Below, one piece after another: positions 1 to 6,489 of a stretch of DNA of 26,535 nucleotides. The position numbers and the translations under genes were made by a program. Under the pieces are notes generated by a model. The model was given only the letters and a program-made list of their open reading frames with translations, searched no databases and was not told the DNA's origin. Each line of letters starts with the position of its first letter. Within the stretch, counting starts at the first letter, position 1. Source of the DNA: a virus; the IMG/VR virus record IMGVR_UViG_3300036770_003535, positions 1 to 26,535 of that record; one strand, written 5' to 3'.

Positions 1-95
1 AGTTGCGGGGTGGTGGCCCAGTCATCAATGGCATCGGATTGAAGGTGCCAACGTTCGTCGGGGCCAAGGGGTGGACCATCGGGAAGGATGGTCAT
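1..95 (-). CDS. Hypothetical protein, N-terminal fragment
   Basis: Reading leftward from an ATG at 95, an open frame runs off the left edge of the window. The 31 visible residues begin MTILPDGPPLGPDERWH and look like ordinary protein, with acidic, aromatic and charged residues and none of the Ser/Arg/Pro bias of shadow frames. The leader before the ATG is a C/T-rich run with no Shine-Dalgarno sequence. It is the last visible gene of the leftward module, about 106 nt downstream of the nuclease gene. No family is recognised and the rest of the gene lies outside the window. Confidence 0.5.
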   Translation of the reverse strand, partial: MTILPDGPPLGPDERWHLQSDAIDDWATTPQ

Positions 96-149
96 GAGGG
101 GGGAGGGGCGGATGGGTGGAGGCACAGGGCTAGGGGTGACTACCTCTCC

Positions 150-178
150 ATCATGGGCTAGGTGCCGCTAGGCGTCAA
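150..178 (-). promoter_or_regulatory. Candidate sigma-70-type promoter for the leftmost gene
   Basis: On the minus strand, TTGACG (178-173) is followed after 17 nt by CATGAT (155-150). This is a reasonable -35/-10 pair with an optimal spacer. It sits in the gap between the nuclease stop and the ATG at 95, which would leave a leader of about 48 nt. It rests on pattern matching only. Confidence 0.3.
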
Positions 179-187
179 GGGGTGGTC

Positions 188-203
188 AGCACCCGCTAGT
201 GCT
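188..203 (-). terminator. Small hairpin at the end of the nuclease gene
   Basis: AGCAC (188-192) and GTGCT (199-203) form a 5-bp stem with a 6-nt loop. It overlaps the TAG stop of the nuclease gene. There is no T-tract on the minus strand after it, so it may be a weak terminator, a 3' stabilising structure, or chance. Confidence 0.25.
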
Positions 204-1090
204 AAAACGGCCTGAATCGTGTCTCGTACTGCTCCAGCACGTCAAACCAGGCATCCAGGCACTCCTGGGCCTTGTAGGTCTGCACCGTGAGGCCACCAGG
301 GCGGGCCCAGAGGCCGAGGCAGCGCGTCAGGTAGATGCCATAGCGATCACCGACCATGTGCACACCAGCGCCGAGCTGGGGGCGGATGTCATACGGCTGT
401 GAGGAGGCGGATGATTGGGTCTTGAGGTCAGCTAGGCCATAGGTGCCATCAGCAAAGCGAAAGACCAGATCGAAGGTTCCGGCGACGTTGCGCTTGAGGC
501 AGTAGGCCATGACCTCAGAGCCGACTGGCGTGATGCGGTCCCAGAGGGGATGGGCCAGGAGCGGGTCGATCCAGTCTTGGTATTGCGAGTAGGGCTCAGA
601 AGTCGAACTGATCGGGGTCTTGTAGGTACTCGCCGGGTTCCAGCGATGGTGGACGAAGTGTTCCATTGCTAGATGGACTGTGTTCCCACGAGGCTCCCAG
701 GAGTCCTTGAGGGCCATGATGCGGGCCATCTGCTCTGGGGTCTTCGTCACTTGGGAGATGACCTGGGTGACGCTGACGGGGAAGCGATAGGTCGTCAGGC
801 CATCGGAGAGGTTGTAGGTCCAGGTCTGGTTGTCCCGCGTTAGGCCTAAGGGAGGCAGCCACGTCAAAGTCGCGTGGGTTGACGACTTGGACGGTTTCGG
901 AGGGGGGTGGGTCATCACGGAGGAGGTTGCGGTAAGGGGATGGAGTGAAGCCGTGAATGCGCTTGGCCTGGGCGTTGCAGTAGGCCCAGCCAGAGGGTGG
1001 CTGGTCGATGTCAAAGAGGGTCCAATGGCCTGCTGTGATGCCGTGCGCGAGGGTGCGGCGGACGGTGGACAGGTCAAAGGCAGCATCCAT
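202..1090 (-). CDS. PD-(D/E)XK-family nuclease (RecB/Cas4-like), interrupted by an apparent +1 frameshift
   Basis: The C-terminal frame (about 850 to 202) carries a PD-(D/E)XK nuclease core: a Glu in VGSEVMAYC, an Asp in GTFDLVF, and ADLKTQ, at about residues 192, 207 and 221-223 of a joined protein. A helix around GNTVHLAMEHF precedes it. The N-terminal half of that same frame is Ser/Thr/Pro-rich shadow sequence. The credible N-terminus (MDAAFDLSTVRRTLAHG, ATG at 1090) lies in another frame, open from 1090 to 596. Joining the two by skipping one nucleotide near 840-855 gives a normal-looking protein of about 296 aa. The crossing region contains CTT AGG C in the upstream frame (850-844). Such nucleases often pair with phage annealing proteins, and an Erf protein is encoded at 7265. 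Sequencing error, pseudogene and programmed shift cannot be separated here. Confidence 0.7.
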
Positions 1091-1099
1091 GGCACTGGC

Positions 1100-1591
1100 T
1101 CAGGTCAACAGGGGTTGGGTTGTGGCGTAGCTGGTCTGCTCGGTTTTGATCGTGTAGTCCTTGGAGAAGGGAGCAGCAGAGACCACACCCATCTGCTTGA
1201 GGGCTGTGAGGGCGTTGCCAACGATGTTGCGCCAGGTTTCCCTGCCGCAGCTGTTGGTGATCAAGTCACCAGTGCTGATGGCCAAGTCGTTGCGGTGCTG
1301 GATCCAAGAGAGCAGCTCATGGCTGGTGAACTTCAGCCTGCCGTTCTCCGTCATGAACGGAATGAAGTGCTCACGGATCAGCCGCATCCAGTAGTGGTAG
1401 TCATGGGCAGGGCCTTCAATGACCTGCTTGGCGGGCGGCAGGGCAGCAAAGGGCAGCTGCGGGGATGGCTGGGAGACAAGCTGCAGCTGTGGCGCGAGCA
1501 GGGCCAGCAGCTCAAGGGCAGCGGTGTCATCACGATCAGCAAGGGCATCCTGTGCGGCCTTGCGGATGCGGTCCTGTGTGGCGGGGTTCAT
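1100..1591 (-). CDS. Hypothetical protein (163 aa)
   Basis: A 163-aa protein with ATG at 1591. The first 40 residues are Ala/Asp/Leu-rich and probably helical (ALADRDDTAALELLALL). The rest is a mixed alpha/beta sequence around HDYHYWMRLIREHFIPF and FTSHELLSWIQHRND. No catalytic motif or transmembrane segment is visible. The nuclease ATG follows 9 nt after its stop, so the two are probably co-transcribed. Its start is preceded at 13 nt by TGTCCCACC, shared with the next two genes upstream. Family not recognised; a DNA-binding or recombination accessory role would be a guess from position only. Confidence 0.75.
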   Translation of the reverse strand: MNPATQDRIRKAAQDALADRDDTAALELLALLAPQLQLVSQPSPQLPFAALPPAKQVIEGPAHDYHYWMRLIREHFIPFMTENGRLKFTSHELLSWIQHRNDLAISTGDLITNSCGRETWRNIVGNALTALKQMGVVSAAPFSKDYTIKTEQTSYATTQPLLT

Positions 1592-1604
1592 AATGAAAGG
1601 GATC

Positions 1605-1613
1605 GGTGGGACA
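1605..1613 (-). promoter_or_regulatory. TGTCCCACC start-proximal motif, copy 1
   Basis: Minus-strand TGTCCCACC ends 13 nt before the ATG at 1591. The same nonamer sits 14 nt before the ATG at 2674 and 13 nt before the ATG at 3326. The function is unknown: it could be a promoter element, a repressor site or an mRNA element. It does not resemble a Shine-Dalgarno sequence. Confidence 0.6.
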
Positions 1614-1626
1614 ACTGATCAGAGGG

Positions 1627-1648
1627 AGGGGGCTTGCACGGGCCCCCT
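1627..1648 (-). terminator. GC-rich intergenic hairpin
   Basis: AGGGGGC (1627-1633) pairs perfectly with GCCCCCT (1642-1648) across an 8-nt loop. It lies between the stop at 1652 and the next gene's motif and start. There is no T-run on the minus strand, so if it terminates it is not a classical rho-independent site; an attenuator or processing hairpin is also possible. Confidence 0.45.
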
Positions 1649-1651
1649 TTC

Positions 1652-2674
1652 TCATGCACGGGTGTGGATAGCGCTGATGTCGATTGTGGCTTGCGCTAGC
1701 TCGCCCTCGCCAACATCGGCAACAAGAAGTGAGGCGATGAAGTCGATGTCCTCACCCATCTGCTGGATTTGGTCATCGATGGCATTGAGGCTGTAGACGC
1801 CTGCATCGACCTGGCGAAGGAAGCCGAGGTAGTCGCGGCCATATTTGTGGATTTGGCTGTAGAGGATGCCACGGAGGAGGCCAATGGCCTTGTGGGCATC
1901 ATTGATGGCACGGGAGACCTTCTTGCATTCCTCGGTGGCATCAAGGGCGTTGTCTTCCTTCTGTAGCTCCCAAGCCGGGATGGTCGGGGCAGGTGCGGGA
2001 GCTGGAGCGGGTTGATAGCTGCGTTGAGGCTGAGGCTCGGTGACTCCTATGGGTTCGACGGGAGTGGTGACAGCAGCACGGCTGGCGGCCACGGCCTTCT
2101 GCTGGGCTGCTTGTTGGGCATCGCTGAGGCGGCGGGCTTCGTTGGCCTCGTTGGCTTTGTAGGCCAGGGCAGCACGGTTGACCTGATCGAAAGTGGGCAC
2201 CTTGCCCTTGGCATCAGCCACGGCGGCCTTCCACATCTCGATGGCGGCCTCGGGGTGAGTGTCGAGCTGGCCGAGCAACGGACGGACCTGATATGGGCTA
2301 GCCGGAAGCGGAAGCGAATCGTGCGGCCGCCCGGCCGCAGGGCTTAACACTTCGCAACGGAACTGGTAGAAGCCTTTTAGGCGAAGTGCCGCTGACTTGT
2401 CCAAGGGGCCACTGCCTGCCGTCAGATCAGCCGACTCCTCAGCCAGCCATTGCTCCCAAGTACGCCCGCCCTGCTTGCCCCGATAGAGCTTGCGGCGGAA
2501 GATCTGGAGCAGACCAGCACCAATGGCCAGGTCACGCTCCAGCTTGTCGGCATAGGCCGTTTTGATGGCCGTCTTGACGATGACCAGCTCCTTCTCTTCG
2601 GAGTCGGTCATGGGTGAATCTTCGAGGATCTGGGTTTCTAGACCCATCACCTCTGGGGTGATAGCAGTTGACAT
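1652..2674 (-). CDS. Hypothetical protein with Ala/Pro/Gln-rich linker and helical C-terminus (340 aa)
   Basis: The frame is open up to 2908, but that extension overlaps the next gene and is Ser/Arg-rich shadow. The ATG at 2674 is preferred because the shared TGTCCCACC motif lies 14 nt before it. The protein has an acidic N-terminus, then a region (about 60-150) with GKQGGRTWEQWLAEE and KSAALRLKGFYQFRCEVL. A helical stretch rich in Ala, Glu and Gln follows at about 170-220. Next comes a low-complexity PAPAPAPAP linker, then a C-terminal helical domain (about 250-340) with several hydrophobic heptads. It resembles a DNA- or protein-binding scaffold more than an enzyme. No family is recognised. 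Confidence 0.75.
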   Translation of the reverse strand: MSTAITPEVMGLETQILEDSPMTDSEEKELVIVKTAIKTAYADKLERDLAIGAGLLQIFRRKLYRGKQGGRTWEQWLAEESADLTAGSGPLDKSAALRLKGFYQFRCEVLSPAAGRPHDSLPLPASPYQVRPLLGQLDTHPEAAIEMWKAAVADAKGKVPTFDQVNRAALAYKANEANEARRLSDAQQAAQQKAVAASRAAVTTPVEPIGVTEPQPQRSYQPAPAPAPAPTIPAWELQKEDNALDATEECKKVSRAINDAHKAIGLLRGILYSQIHKYGRDYLGFLRQVDAGVYSLNAIDDQIQQMGEDIDFIASLLVADVGEGELAQATIDISAIHTRA

Positions 2675-2688
2675 GAGAGGGCATGAAG

Positions 2689-2697
2689 GGTGGGACA
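2689..2697 (-). promoter_or_regulatory. TGTCCCACC start-proximal motif, copy 2
   Basis: Minus-strand TGTCCCACC lies 14 nt before the ATG at 2674, immediately downstream of a GC-rich hairpin. This copy identifies 2674 as the likely start of its gene. Confidence 0.6.
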
Positions 2698-2698
2698 T

Positions 2699-2724
2699 AG
2701 GCCCCCGCTGGTAGGCAGGGGCCT
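2699..2724 (-). terminator. GC-rich intergenic hairpin
   Basis: AGGCCCC (2699-2705) pairs with GGGGCCT (2718-2724) across a 12-nt loop. It starts 14 nt past the stop of the gene at 2739-3326 and ends one nucleotide before the TGTCCCACC motif. No T-tract follows on the minus strand. Confidence 0.45.
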
Positions 2725-2738
2725 GATTGAAGAGGGGA

Positions 2739-3326
2739 TCAGCCAGCAGGCAGGAGCTTGACGCCAGTCGATGCCTCAGCAGCAGTGAGGACATGGCTGA
2801 TGTCGTAACCGCAGGCTTCAGCGTGCTTGAGCTGTGAACCGAGCTTCTGCAGCTTGCTGGACATCGACGAGAAGTACCGCTCGATGTTCTCTGCTGTCTC
2901 GATGCCATCGACGAAGCGAACGGTCATGGCTTTGCGGTCAGGGACGACAGCAACACCAACGGCAGCGTTGACGTACAGGGAGGCCTGCTTGAGGTTGTTG
3001 AGGACGGTGTTCTCACTGACGGGTGATTTGCCGAAGCTCATCAGATACCCGTTGATGTCAGCGGTGATGTCTGCGATGGAAACATCAACAGCACGCTCAC
3101 CACGCTTGGAGAGGAGGCCACGGGCTTCGGCCACGTAGAGGGCACGGAGGGGAGCGGACAGGTCGTTGCCTTTCCAAGCGAAGGGTTCCCAGGAGGCAGC
3201 GTTAGCGAGCAGGGATGAGAGGCCGTGCTCGTTTTCGAGTTCACCGCGAAGCTCAAGGGGAGAGATTTCGAGACGAGGGCCGACCTTGGCGGCAGCCTTT
3301 TCCCGACGCGGAAGCGTAATGGCCAT
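2739..3326 (-). CDS. Hypothetical protein (195 aa)
   Basis: ATG at 3326, with TGTCCCACC 13 nt before it. The protein starts with a basic stretch (MAITLPRREKAAAKVGPR), continues through a mixed region with SWEPFAWKGNDLSAPLRALYV, then a helical segment around VSIADITADINGYL and KSPVSENTVLNNLKQASLYV. It ends in a helical part (EAENIERYFSS-like, then KLQKLGSQLKHAEACGY). The middle (residues about 80-120) could fold as a small helix-turn-helix, but no diagnostic motif stands out. It is the first gene of the run of three motif-preceded leftward genes. Family not recognised. Confidence 0.72.
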   Translation of the reverse strand: MAITLPRREKAAAKVGPRLEISPLELRGELENEHGLSSLLANAASWEPFAWKGNDLSAPLRALYVAEARGLLSKRGERAVDVSIADITADINGYLMSFGKSPVSENTVLNNLKQASLYVNAAVGVAVVPDRKAMTVRFVDGIETAENIERYFSSMSSKLQKLGSQLKHAEACGYDISHVLTAAEASTGVKLLPAG

Positions 3327-3339
3327 GAGTGTTCAGATA

Positions 3340-3348
3340 GGTGGGACA
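3340..3348 (-). promoter_or_regulatory. TGTCCCACC start-proximal motif, copy 3
   Basis: Minus-strand TGTCCCACC lies 13 nt before the ATG at 3326 and 5 nt after a perfect 7-bp hairpin at 3354-3369. With the copies at 1605 and 2689 it forms a repeated arrangement: hairpin, nonamer, 13-14 nt, ATG. Confidence 0.6.
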
Positions 3349-3353
3349 GGGCG

Positions 3354-3369
3354 AAGCGTCACGACGCTT
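3354..3369 (-). other. Perfect 7-bp hairpin in the leader of the gene at 2739-3326
   Basis: AAGCGTC (3354-3360) and GACGCTT (3363-3369) form a perfect stem with a 2-nt loop. It could be a protein-binding dyad or an RNA structure. It precedes the TGTCCCACC motif on the minus strand. Confidence 0.4.
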
Positions 3370-3415
3370 GCGCTTGTCTTGACCATAGCCCTAGTTACCG
3401 CAAGTGGGCAAGGGG

Positions 3416-4111
3416 TCAGAAGAGCCCCTGCAGGGCCGGGTTGGTCGTGGGGCCGTCCTCGTCCACGAACCGCCCGTTCTGAAACAGCCTGCTGGCCGGG
3501 TGCTTGGGCACCTCCGCGACCTCGTTAGGCCTACCGCCCACAGGCTGCTTGAACTGCTCGTAGCGCAACAGGGTGATGCCCATCCACTTCCCGTTGATGG
3601 CCAGCTGCAGCTGCTCCCTGACCACGGCCTCGCCGTAACGCTGCCTGATCTTCAACAGCTCGGTCATCAGCAGCTTCCAGGCCGTGTCCCCACGGCTCCC
3701 CTTCTTGGCACGCCAGAACTCATGGACCAGCTCAGCTACGGGTAGCAACTCCTCAGCTACCGCACGGCTACTTTTATGTCCTCCCCTAGGGGTTTCTCCA
3801 GACCTCTTCCCGACACCTCTCCCACATTCAGTTAAGGGAGAAAAATCTTCAACAAAGCCAGGACGCAAACCATCATCCGTGGTTGCGGTCCCATCCTCGT
3901 CTGAAGCTGCCTGCGTTTGCGGGTAGCTGCCCTGCGTTGAGGGACTTAAGCCTTTTCCCGCACCGACACAGTACGCGGGTATCGTACTCCCCTGTGTCAA
4001 GGCCTGATCCAACAACAGGCACACAAAGGCCTTCCTGTCTAGATAGTCAGGCCGTCCCTGTTCAAGGCGATACATAAGCTGGTCGGGAATCTGAATCCGG
4101 AGTTCTGCCAC
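3416..4111 (-). CDS. RHH-domain DNA-binding protein with long C-terminal extension (231 aa)
   Basis: The frame opens at GTG 4147, but GTG 4111 gives a start typical of ribbon-helix-helix proteins (MAELRIQIPDQLMYRL). It also leaves room for a promoter and repeat array upstream. The RHH-like segment is about residues 1-40: a beta strand ELRIQIP, helix QLMYRLEQ, then a helix around RKAFVCLLLDQAL. A polar linker follows (about 45-120, rich in Thr, Ser, Gly, Asp). The C-terminal helical domain (about 125-190) contains VAELVHEFWRAKKG and ITLLRYEQFKQPVGGRPNE. RHH proteins bind DNA as dimers and usually repress their own operons. The 11-bp repeats at 4117-4225 are the obvious operator candidates. The C-terminal domain is not recognised. 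Confidence 0.7.
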   Translation of the reverse strand: MAELRIQIPDQLMYRLEQGRPDYLDRKAFVCLLLDQALTQGSTIPAYCVGAGKGLSPSTQGSYPQTQAASDEDGTATTDDGLRPGFVEDFSPLTECGRGVGKRSGETPRGGHKSSRAVAEELLPVAELVHEFWRAKKGSRGDTAWKLLMTELLKIRQRYGEAVVREQLQLAINGKWMGITLLRYEQFKQPVGGRPNEVAEVPKHPASRLFQNGRFVDEDGPTTNPALQGLF

Positions 4112-4116
4112 GAAAA

Positions 4117-4225
4117 CGGAGAGCGAGTGGAGAGTCAGCGGAGACACTAGCCGTTGTTAGCGGAGAGTCAATCCCCTAGCTATCCCTTCTGACGGAGAGC
4201 GGACGGAGAGTCAACGGAGAGGCTC
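4117..4225. repeat. CGGAGAG direct repeats with 11-bp helical phasing
   Basis: Copies of CGGAGAG begin at 4117, 4161, 4193, 4204 and 4215. Variants begin at 4128 (TGGAGAG) and 4139 (CGGAGAC). Spacings are 11, 11, 22, 32, 11 and 11 bp, so nearly all copies fall on the same face of the helix. Several copies continue as GTCAA or GTCAG. The array covers the end of the small RHH gene, the candidate promoter and the leader of the larger RHH gene. It looks like a multi-copy operator for cooperative binding; an iteron-type origin is the alternative. Confidence 0.75.
4144..4171 (-). promoter_or_regulatory. Candidate promoter embedded in the repeat array
   Basis: On the minus strand TTGACT (4171-4166) is followed after 16 nt by TAGTGT (4149-4144). 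The -35 hexamer is made from the tail of one CGGAGAGTCAA repeat, so repressor binding to the array would block it. Transcription would start near 4137, about 26 nt before the GTG at 4111. The same -10 hexamer TAGTGT is found in the candidate promoter of the Erf operon. Confidence 0.5.
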
Positions 4226-4359
4226 TCCATTTCAGGGGCTGTCATGCCCCGCTCCACCAGCAGGGCGCAGTAGGTCGAGAGGCTCAAGGCCTTCGGCTTG
4301 GCCTTGACCACCTCCTCCAGCAGCTCCGGGGCCAGGGTCAGCGTGATGCGTTTCGCCAT
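4180..4359 (-). CDS. Small RHH (CopG/Arc-like) protein, 59 aa
   Basis: ATG at 4359, stop TAG at 4182-4180. The sequence fits a ribbon-helix-helix fold: strand RITLTLAP, helix ELLEEVVKAKPKA, then helix LSTYCALLVERGM. About 20 tail residues follow, the last of which are encoded by the CGGAGAG repeat array. Proteins of this size act as dimeric repressors, plasmid copy controllers or antitoxins. No toxin gene is visible beside it; its neighbours are a second RHH protein and a membrane-anchored HTH protein. This suggests a small regulatory cluster next to the integrase, perhaps controlling lysogeny. The role is inferred. Confidence 0.65.
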   Translation of the reverse strand: MAKRITLTLAPELLEEVVKAKPKALSLSTYCALLVERGMTAPEMESLSVDSPSALRQKG

Positions 4360-4401
4360 GTGCTGATAGCAGCGATCTGCCGCTGACCGTAACGAGGGTG
4401 T

Positions 4402-4587
4402 TCAGGCCAATGCCTTCCTGACCTGATACAGCGAGCACCCGAGACGCTCGGCAATCGCCTTCTGCGTCATCCCCTCAGAGCGCCAGCGGCGGATCCTCTG
4501 AGGCCTTGTCTCTGTGACCCAGTAGACGACCCCGACCAAGACGATCAGGGGCAGCAGCAGCCATGCTGCAAGGCATGAAATAGACAT
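4402..4587 (-). CDS. Membrane-anchored mini-HTH protein (61 aa)
   Basis: ATG at 4587. Residues about 5-26 form one hydrophobic segment (AWLLLPLIVLVGVVYWV). Residues about 30-60 contain a helix-turn-helix of the resolvase/Hin-like type: RRWRSEGMTQKAIAERLG then CSLYQVRKAL. The Arg-rich stretch after the membrane segment suggests the HTH is cytoplasmic, so the protein could tether DNA to the membrane or act as a one-component regulator. It lies divergent from the integrase across a 153-nt gap, with the two RHH genes downstream on the same strand. It has no strong ribosome binding site. No named family is assigned. Confidence 0.6.
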   Translation of the reverse strand: MSISCLAAWLLLPLIVLVGVVYWVTETRPQRIRRWRSEGMTQKAIAERLGCSLYQVRKALA

Positions 4588-4740
4588 GTTCCAAACCGGC
4601 CAGTGCCGGGCGATGGGGTTGTGTCTAGGGGGCCAGCTACAGGCCTCGCCCTCGACTCCTTCACCCTAGCTCACCACTGCGCGAGTCTGCAACCCAGTCC
4701 AGGGATTGGCTCGTAGATACGCGCAGCTATGTTGGGGCCT
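4588..4740. promoter_or_regulatory. Divergent intergenic region before the serine integrase
   Basis: This 153-nt gap separates the leftward mini-HTH gene from the rightward integrase. On the plus strand TTGGCT (4706-4711), 16 nt, TATGTT (4728-4733) forms a candidate promoter whose start would fall at or next to the ATG at 4741. Phage serine integrase genes commonly lie beside attP, so attP may be here, but no convincing dyad around a 2-bp core was identified. Confidence 0.4.
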
Positions 4741-6414
4741 ATGGAACGGGTCTTCAGCTACGAGCGCGTCAGCTCCAAGCAGCAGGTCACAGGCAGTGGT
4801 CTGGAGCGGCAGAGCGGGGCAGCGCAGGAGTGGGCCGCACGCCATGGCCTGCAGCTTGATACCACCCTGCACCTGTGTGATGCGGGCCGCTCTGCCTCCA
4901 AGGGTGACCACCTGAGCAAGGGGGCATTGGGGCGGTTCCTGCAGCTGGCCCAAGCTGGCCAACTGGGCAGCTCACCGTTGCTGCTGGTCGAGGCCATTGA
5001 TCGCCTCAGCAGGCAGGAACCCTTGGATGCCATCGAGACGATCCTGAGCGGGCTGGTCGGCAGCGGGGTCCGCATCGTCACGCTTGAGGATGGCAGTGAA
5101 TACAGCAGGGCCACGCTCCGCTCTGACCCGAGCAAGCTGATCGTCCTTGTCGTCAAGATCCAGGCGGCCTACGAATACTCAGCCCGCTTGGCCATGCGGA
5201 TGCAGGGGAGCTGGCAGGCCCATCGGGCCAAGCTGCAGGCCAACCTCAACCCACGGCCCCGCCACTTCTGTCCTGCGTGGTGCGACTGGGGCGAGGACGG
5301 CTACACGGTCGATGAGGCCAAAGCCAAGACGATCCGCCTGTGTTTCGAGATGCTCCGGTATCAGGGTGCCTCGGCCACGGCCAGGGATCTCAATGCCAAG
5401 GGCCTGCTGACGCCATCAGGTAGCCGCTGGAGCAATGGTGCGGTGCGGCACATGGCCATGAACACCGATGCGGTCTATGGGGCGCTGCGGATCAACAGCC
5501 GCCGCCATCACGGCAAGGATGCCAACGAGCAGGTCTATGAGGACGTGCTGCCGGTGGTCGTCGAGAAGGCTGAGGTCATGGCCGTGCGGGAACTCATGCG
5601 CCAGCGGGGGAAGACCGCAGATCAGGCCGGACCCAATGGCACGATGCGTTTTGTGGGTCAGGGGTTGACCCATTGCATCTGCGGCACACGGGTGGGGATC
5701 CTGACCTCAGGCACAAGCGAGTACCGCTACCTGTATTGCCGCCATCGCTCCAGCCATAACGACGGGTGCCGCCGGGCGAATGTGCCGCTGCTGGAGGCCA
5801 CGGCCCACCTGTTGCGCAGGCTGGAACCAGAGGCCCTGCTGGCCATGGTCAAGGCCGCTCAGGCCAACGATGGGGCCACGGGGCTGCAGCGGCGTGCTGA
5901 GCACCTCCGCGTTGAGCTGGCAGCCGTCCAGACCAAACGCCGGAACCTGGAGCGGGCGCTGGTCAAGGCAGCAGAGCAGGGCCTGGCCGTGGAGGTGCTC
6001 TCTGAGCAGCTGGGGCTACGGCAGAAGGAGGCCAGCAGCCTGGAGCAGGAGCTGATGGGGCTGGAGGCGCAGCTGGCGGTGCAGCAGAACAGCAGCAGAT
6101 CAGAGGCAGCCATGGAACCGCTAGCGGCGTTCCGTCAGGCGTTTGCGCTAGGCCAGGACAGCAGCGAGCAACGCAGGGCCGTGAATAGGTGCCTGCGGGA
6201 GCTGGGGCTGCGGATCGTCATTGATGGCGACGAACGCCGCATGGGACTGGGATTACCCGGTGGGCCACTGGACTGGCAGACCATGCGCCCATTGGACCGC
6301 CGCGTCCTGTGGGCCGGGGGGAGGCTAGCGGAAGCGGGCCAACTCGTACAGGAGGTCCCTGATGGGGGTATTGCACCAGCGCCTGACTCCCGGCAAGCTG
6401 CACAAAGCCGCTAG
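4741..6414 (+). CDS. int: Large serine recombinase (phage integrase), 557 aa
   Basis: Site-specific recombinase expected to integrate the phage at attB via attP by a phosphoserine mechanism. The catalytic domain opens with VFSYERVSSKQQ, Ser11 being the likely nucleophile. Further on are EAIDRLSRQ and GVRIVTLEDG, both typical of the resolvase domain (residues about 1-150). The recombinase domain (about 180-260) includes LNAKGLLTPSGSRWS and the arm after it. A zinc ribbon follows, with Cys at about 312, 314, 333 and 343. A coiled coil covers about 382-451, the module that controls directionality in this family. The frame also has an ATG at 4729, but 4741 puts the start of the catalytic strand in the usual place. 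No recombination directionality factor was recognised; the small regulators nearby are candidates. Confidence 0.93.
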   Translation: MERVFSYERVSSKQQVTGSGLERQSGAAQEWAARHGLQLDTTLHLCDAGRSASKGDHLSKGALGRFLQLAQAGQLGSSPLLLVEAIDRLSRQEPLDAIETILSGLVGSGVRIVTLEDGSEYSRATLRSDPSKLIVLVVKIQAAYEYSARLAMRMQGSWQAHRAKLQANLNPRPRHFCPAWCDWGEDGYTVDEAKAKTIRLCFEMLRYQGASATARDLNAKGLLTPSGSRWSNGAVRHMAMNTDAVYGALRINSRRHHGKDANEQVYEDVLPVVVEKAEVMAVRELMRQRGKTADQAGPNGTMRFVGQGLTHCICGTRVGILTSGTSEYRYLYCRHRSSHNDGCRRANVPLLEATAHLLRRLEPEALLAMVKAAQANDGATGLQRRAEHLRVELAAVQTKRRNLERALVKAAEQGLAVEVLSEQLGLRQKEASSLEQELMGLEAQLAVQQNSSRSEAAMEPLAAFRQAFALGQDSSEQRRAVNRCLRELGLRIVIDGDERRMGLGLPGGPLDWQTMRPLDRRVLWAGGRLAEAGQLVQEVPDGGIAPAPDSRQAAQSR

Positions 6415-6454
6415 TTATGGCTGAGTGCTGCTGCCGCAGCCGATACTGAAAGGG

Positions 6455-6468
6455 CCTGCCTATGCAGG
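6455..6468. promoter_or_regulatory. Short dyad upstream of the XRE-like regulator
   Basis: CCTGC (6455-6459) and GCAGG (6464-6468) are inverted around CTAT. The site lies 21 nt before the ATG at 6490 and could be an autoregulatory operator. An AAGGA ribosome binding site follows at about 6476-6480. Confidence 0.3.
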
Positions 6469-6489
6469 TTTCGCATAAGGACACCTGCC

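Noticed and set aside
830-1618. Long rightward ORF (262 codons) over the nuclease and the next gene
   Set aside because: Gly/Val-rich antisense frame of high-GC coding DNA; the opposite strand has nuclease motifs and better residue composition.
2675-2908. N-terminal extension of the 1652-2674 gene
   Set aside because: It would overlap the adjacent gene by 170 nt, is Ser/Arg-rich, and ignores the start marked by the TGTCCCACC spacing.
4117-4225. CRISPR-like array
   Set aside because: Units are 7-11 bp with no spacers of unique sequence of CRISPR size, and lie within coding and promoter DNA.
4232-4438. 68-codon leftward ORF overlapping the small RHH gene
   Set aside because: Gly/Ala-rich out-of-frame reading of the same strand; the 59-aa RHH frame has a recognisable fold and start.
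4683-4725. attP candidate dyad (GCGCGAG ... GCTCG ... GCGC)
   Set aside because: Arms match only at the ends when aligned to the reverse complement, with no clear central dinucleotide; not good enough to call.
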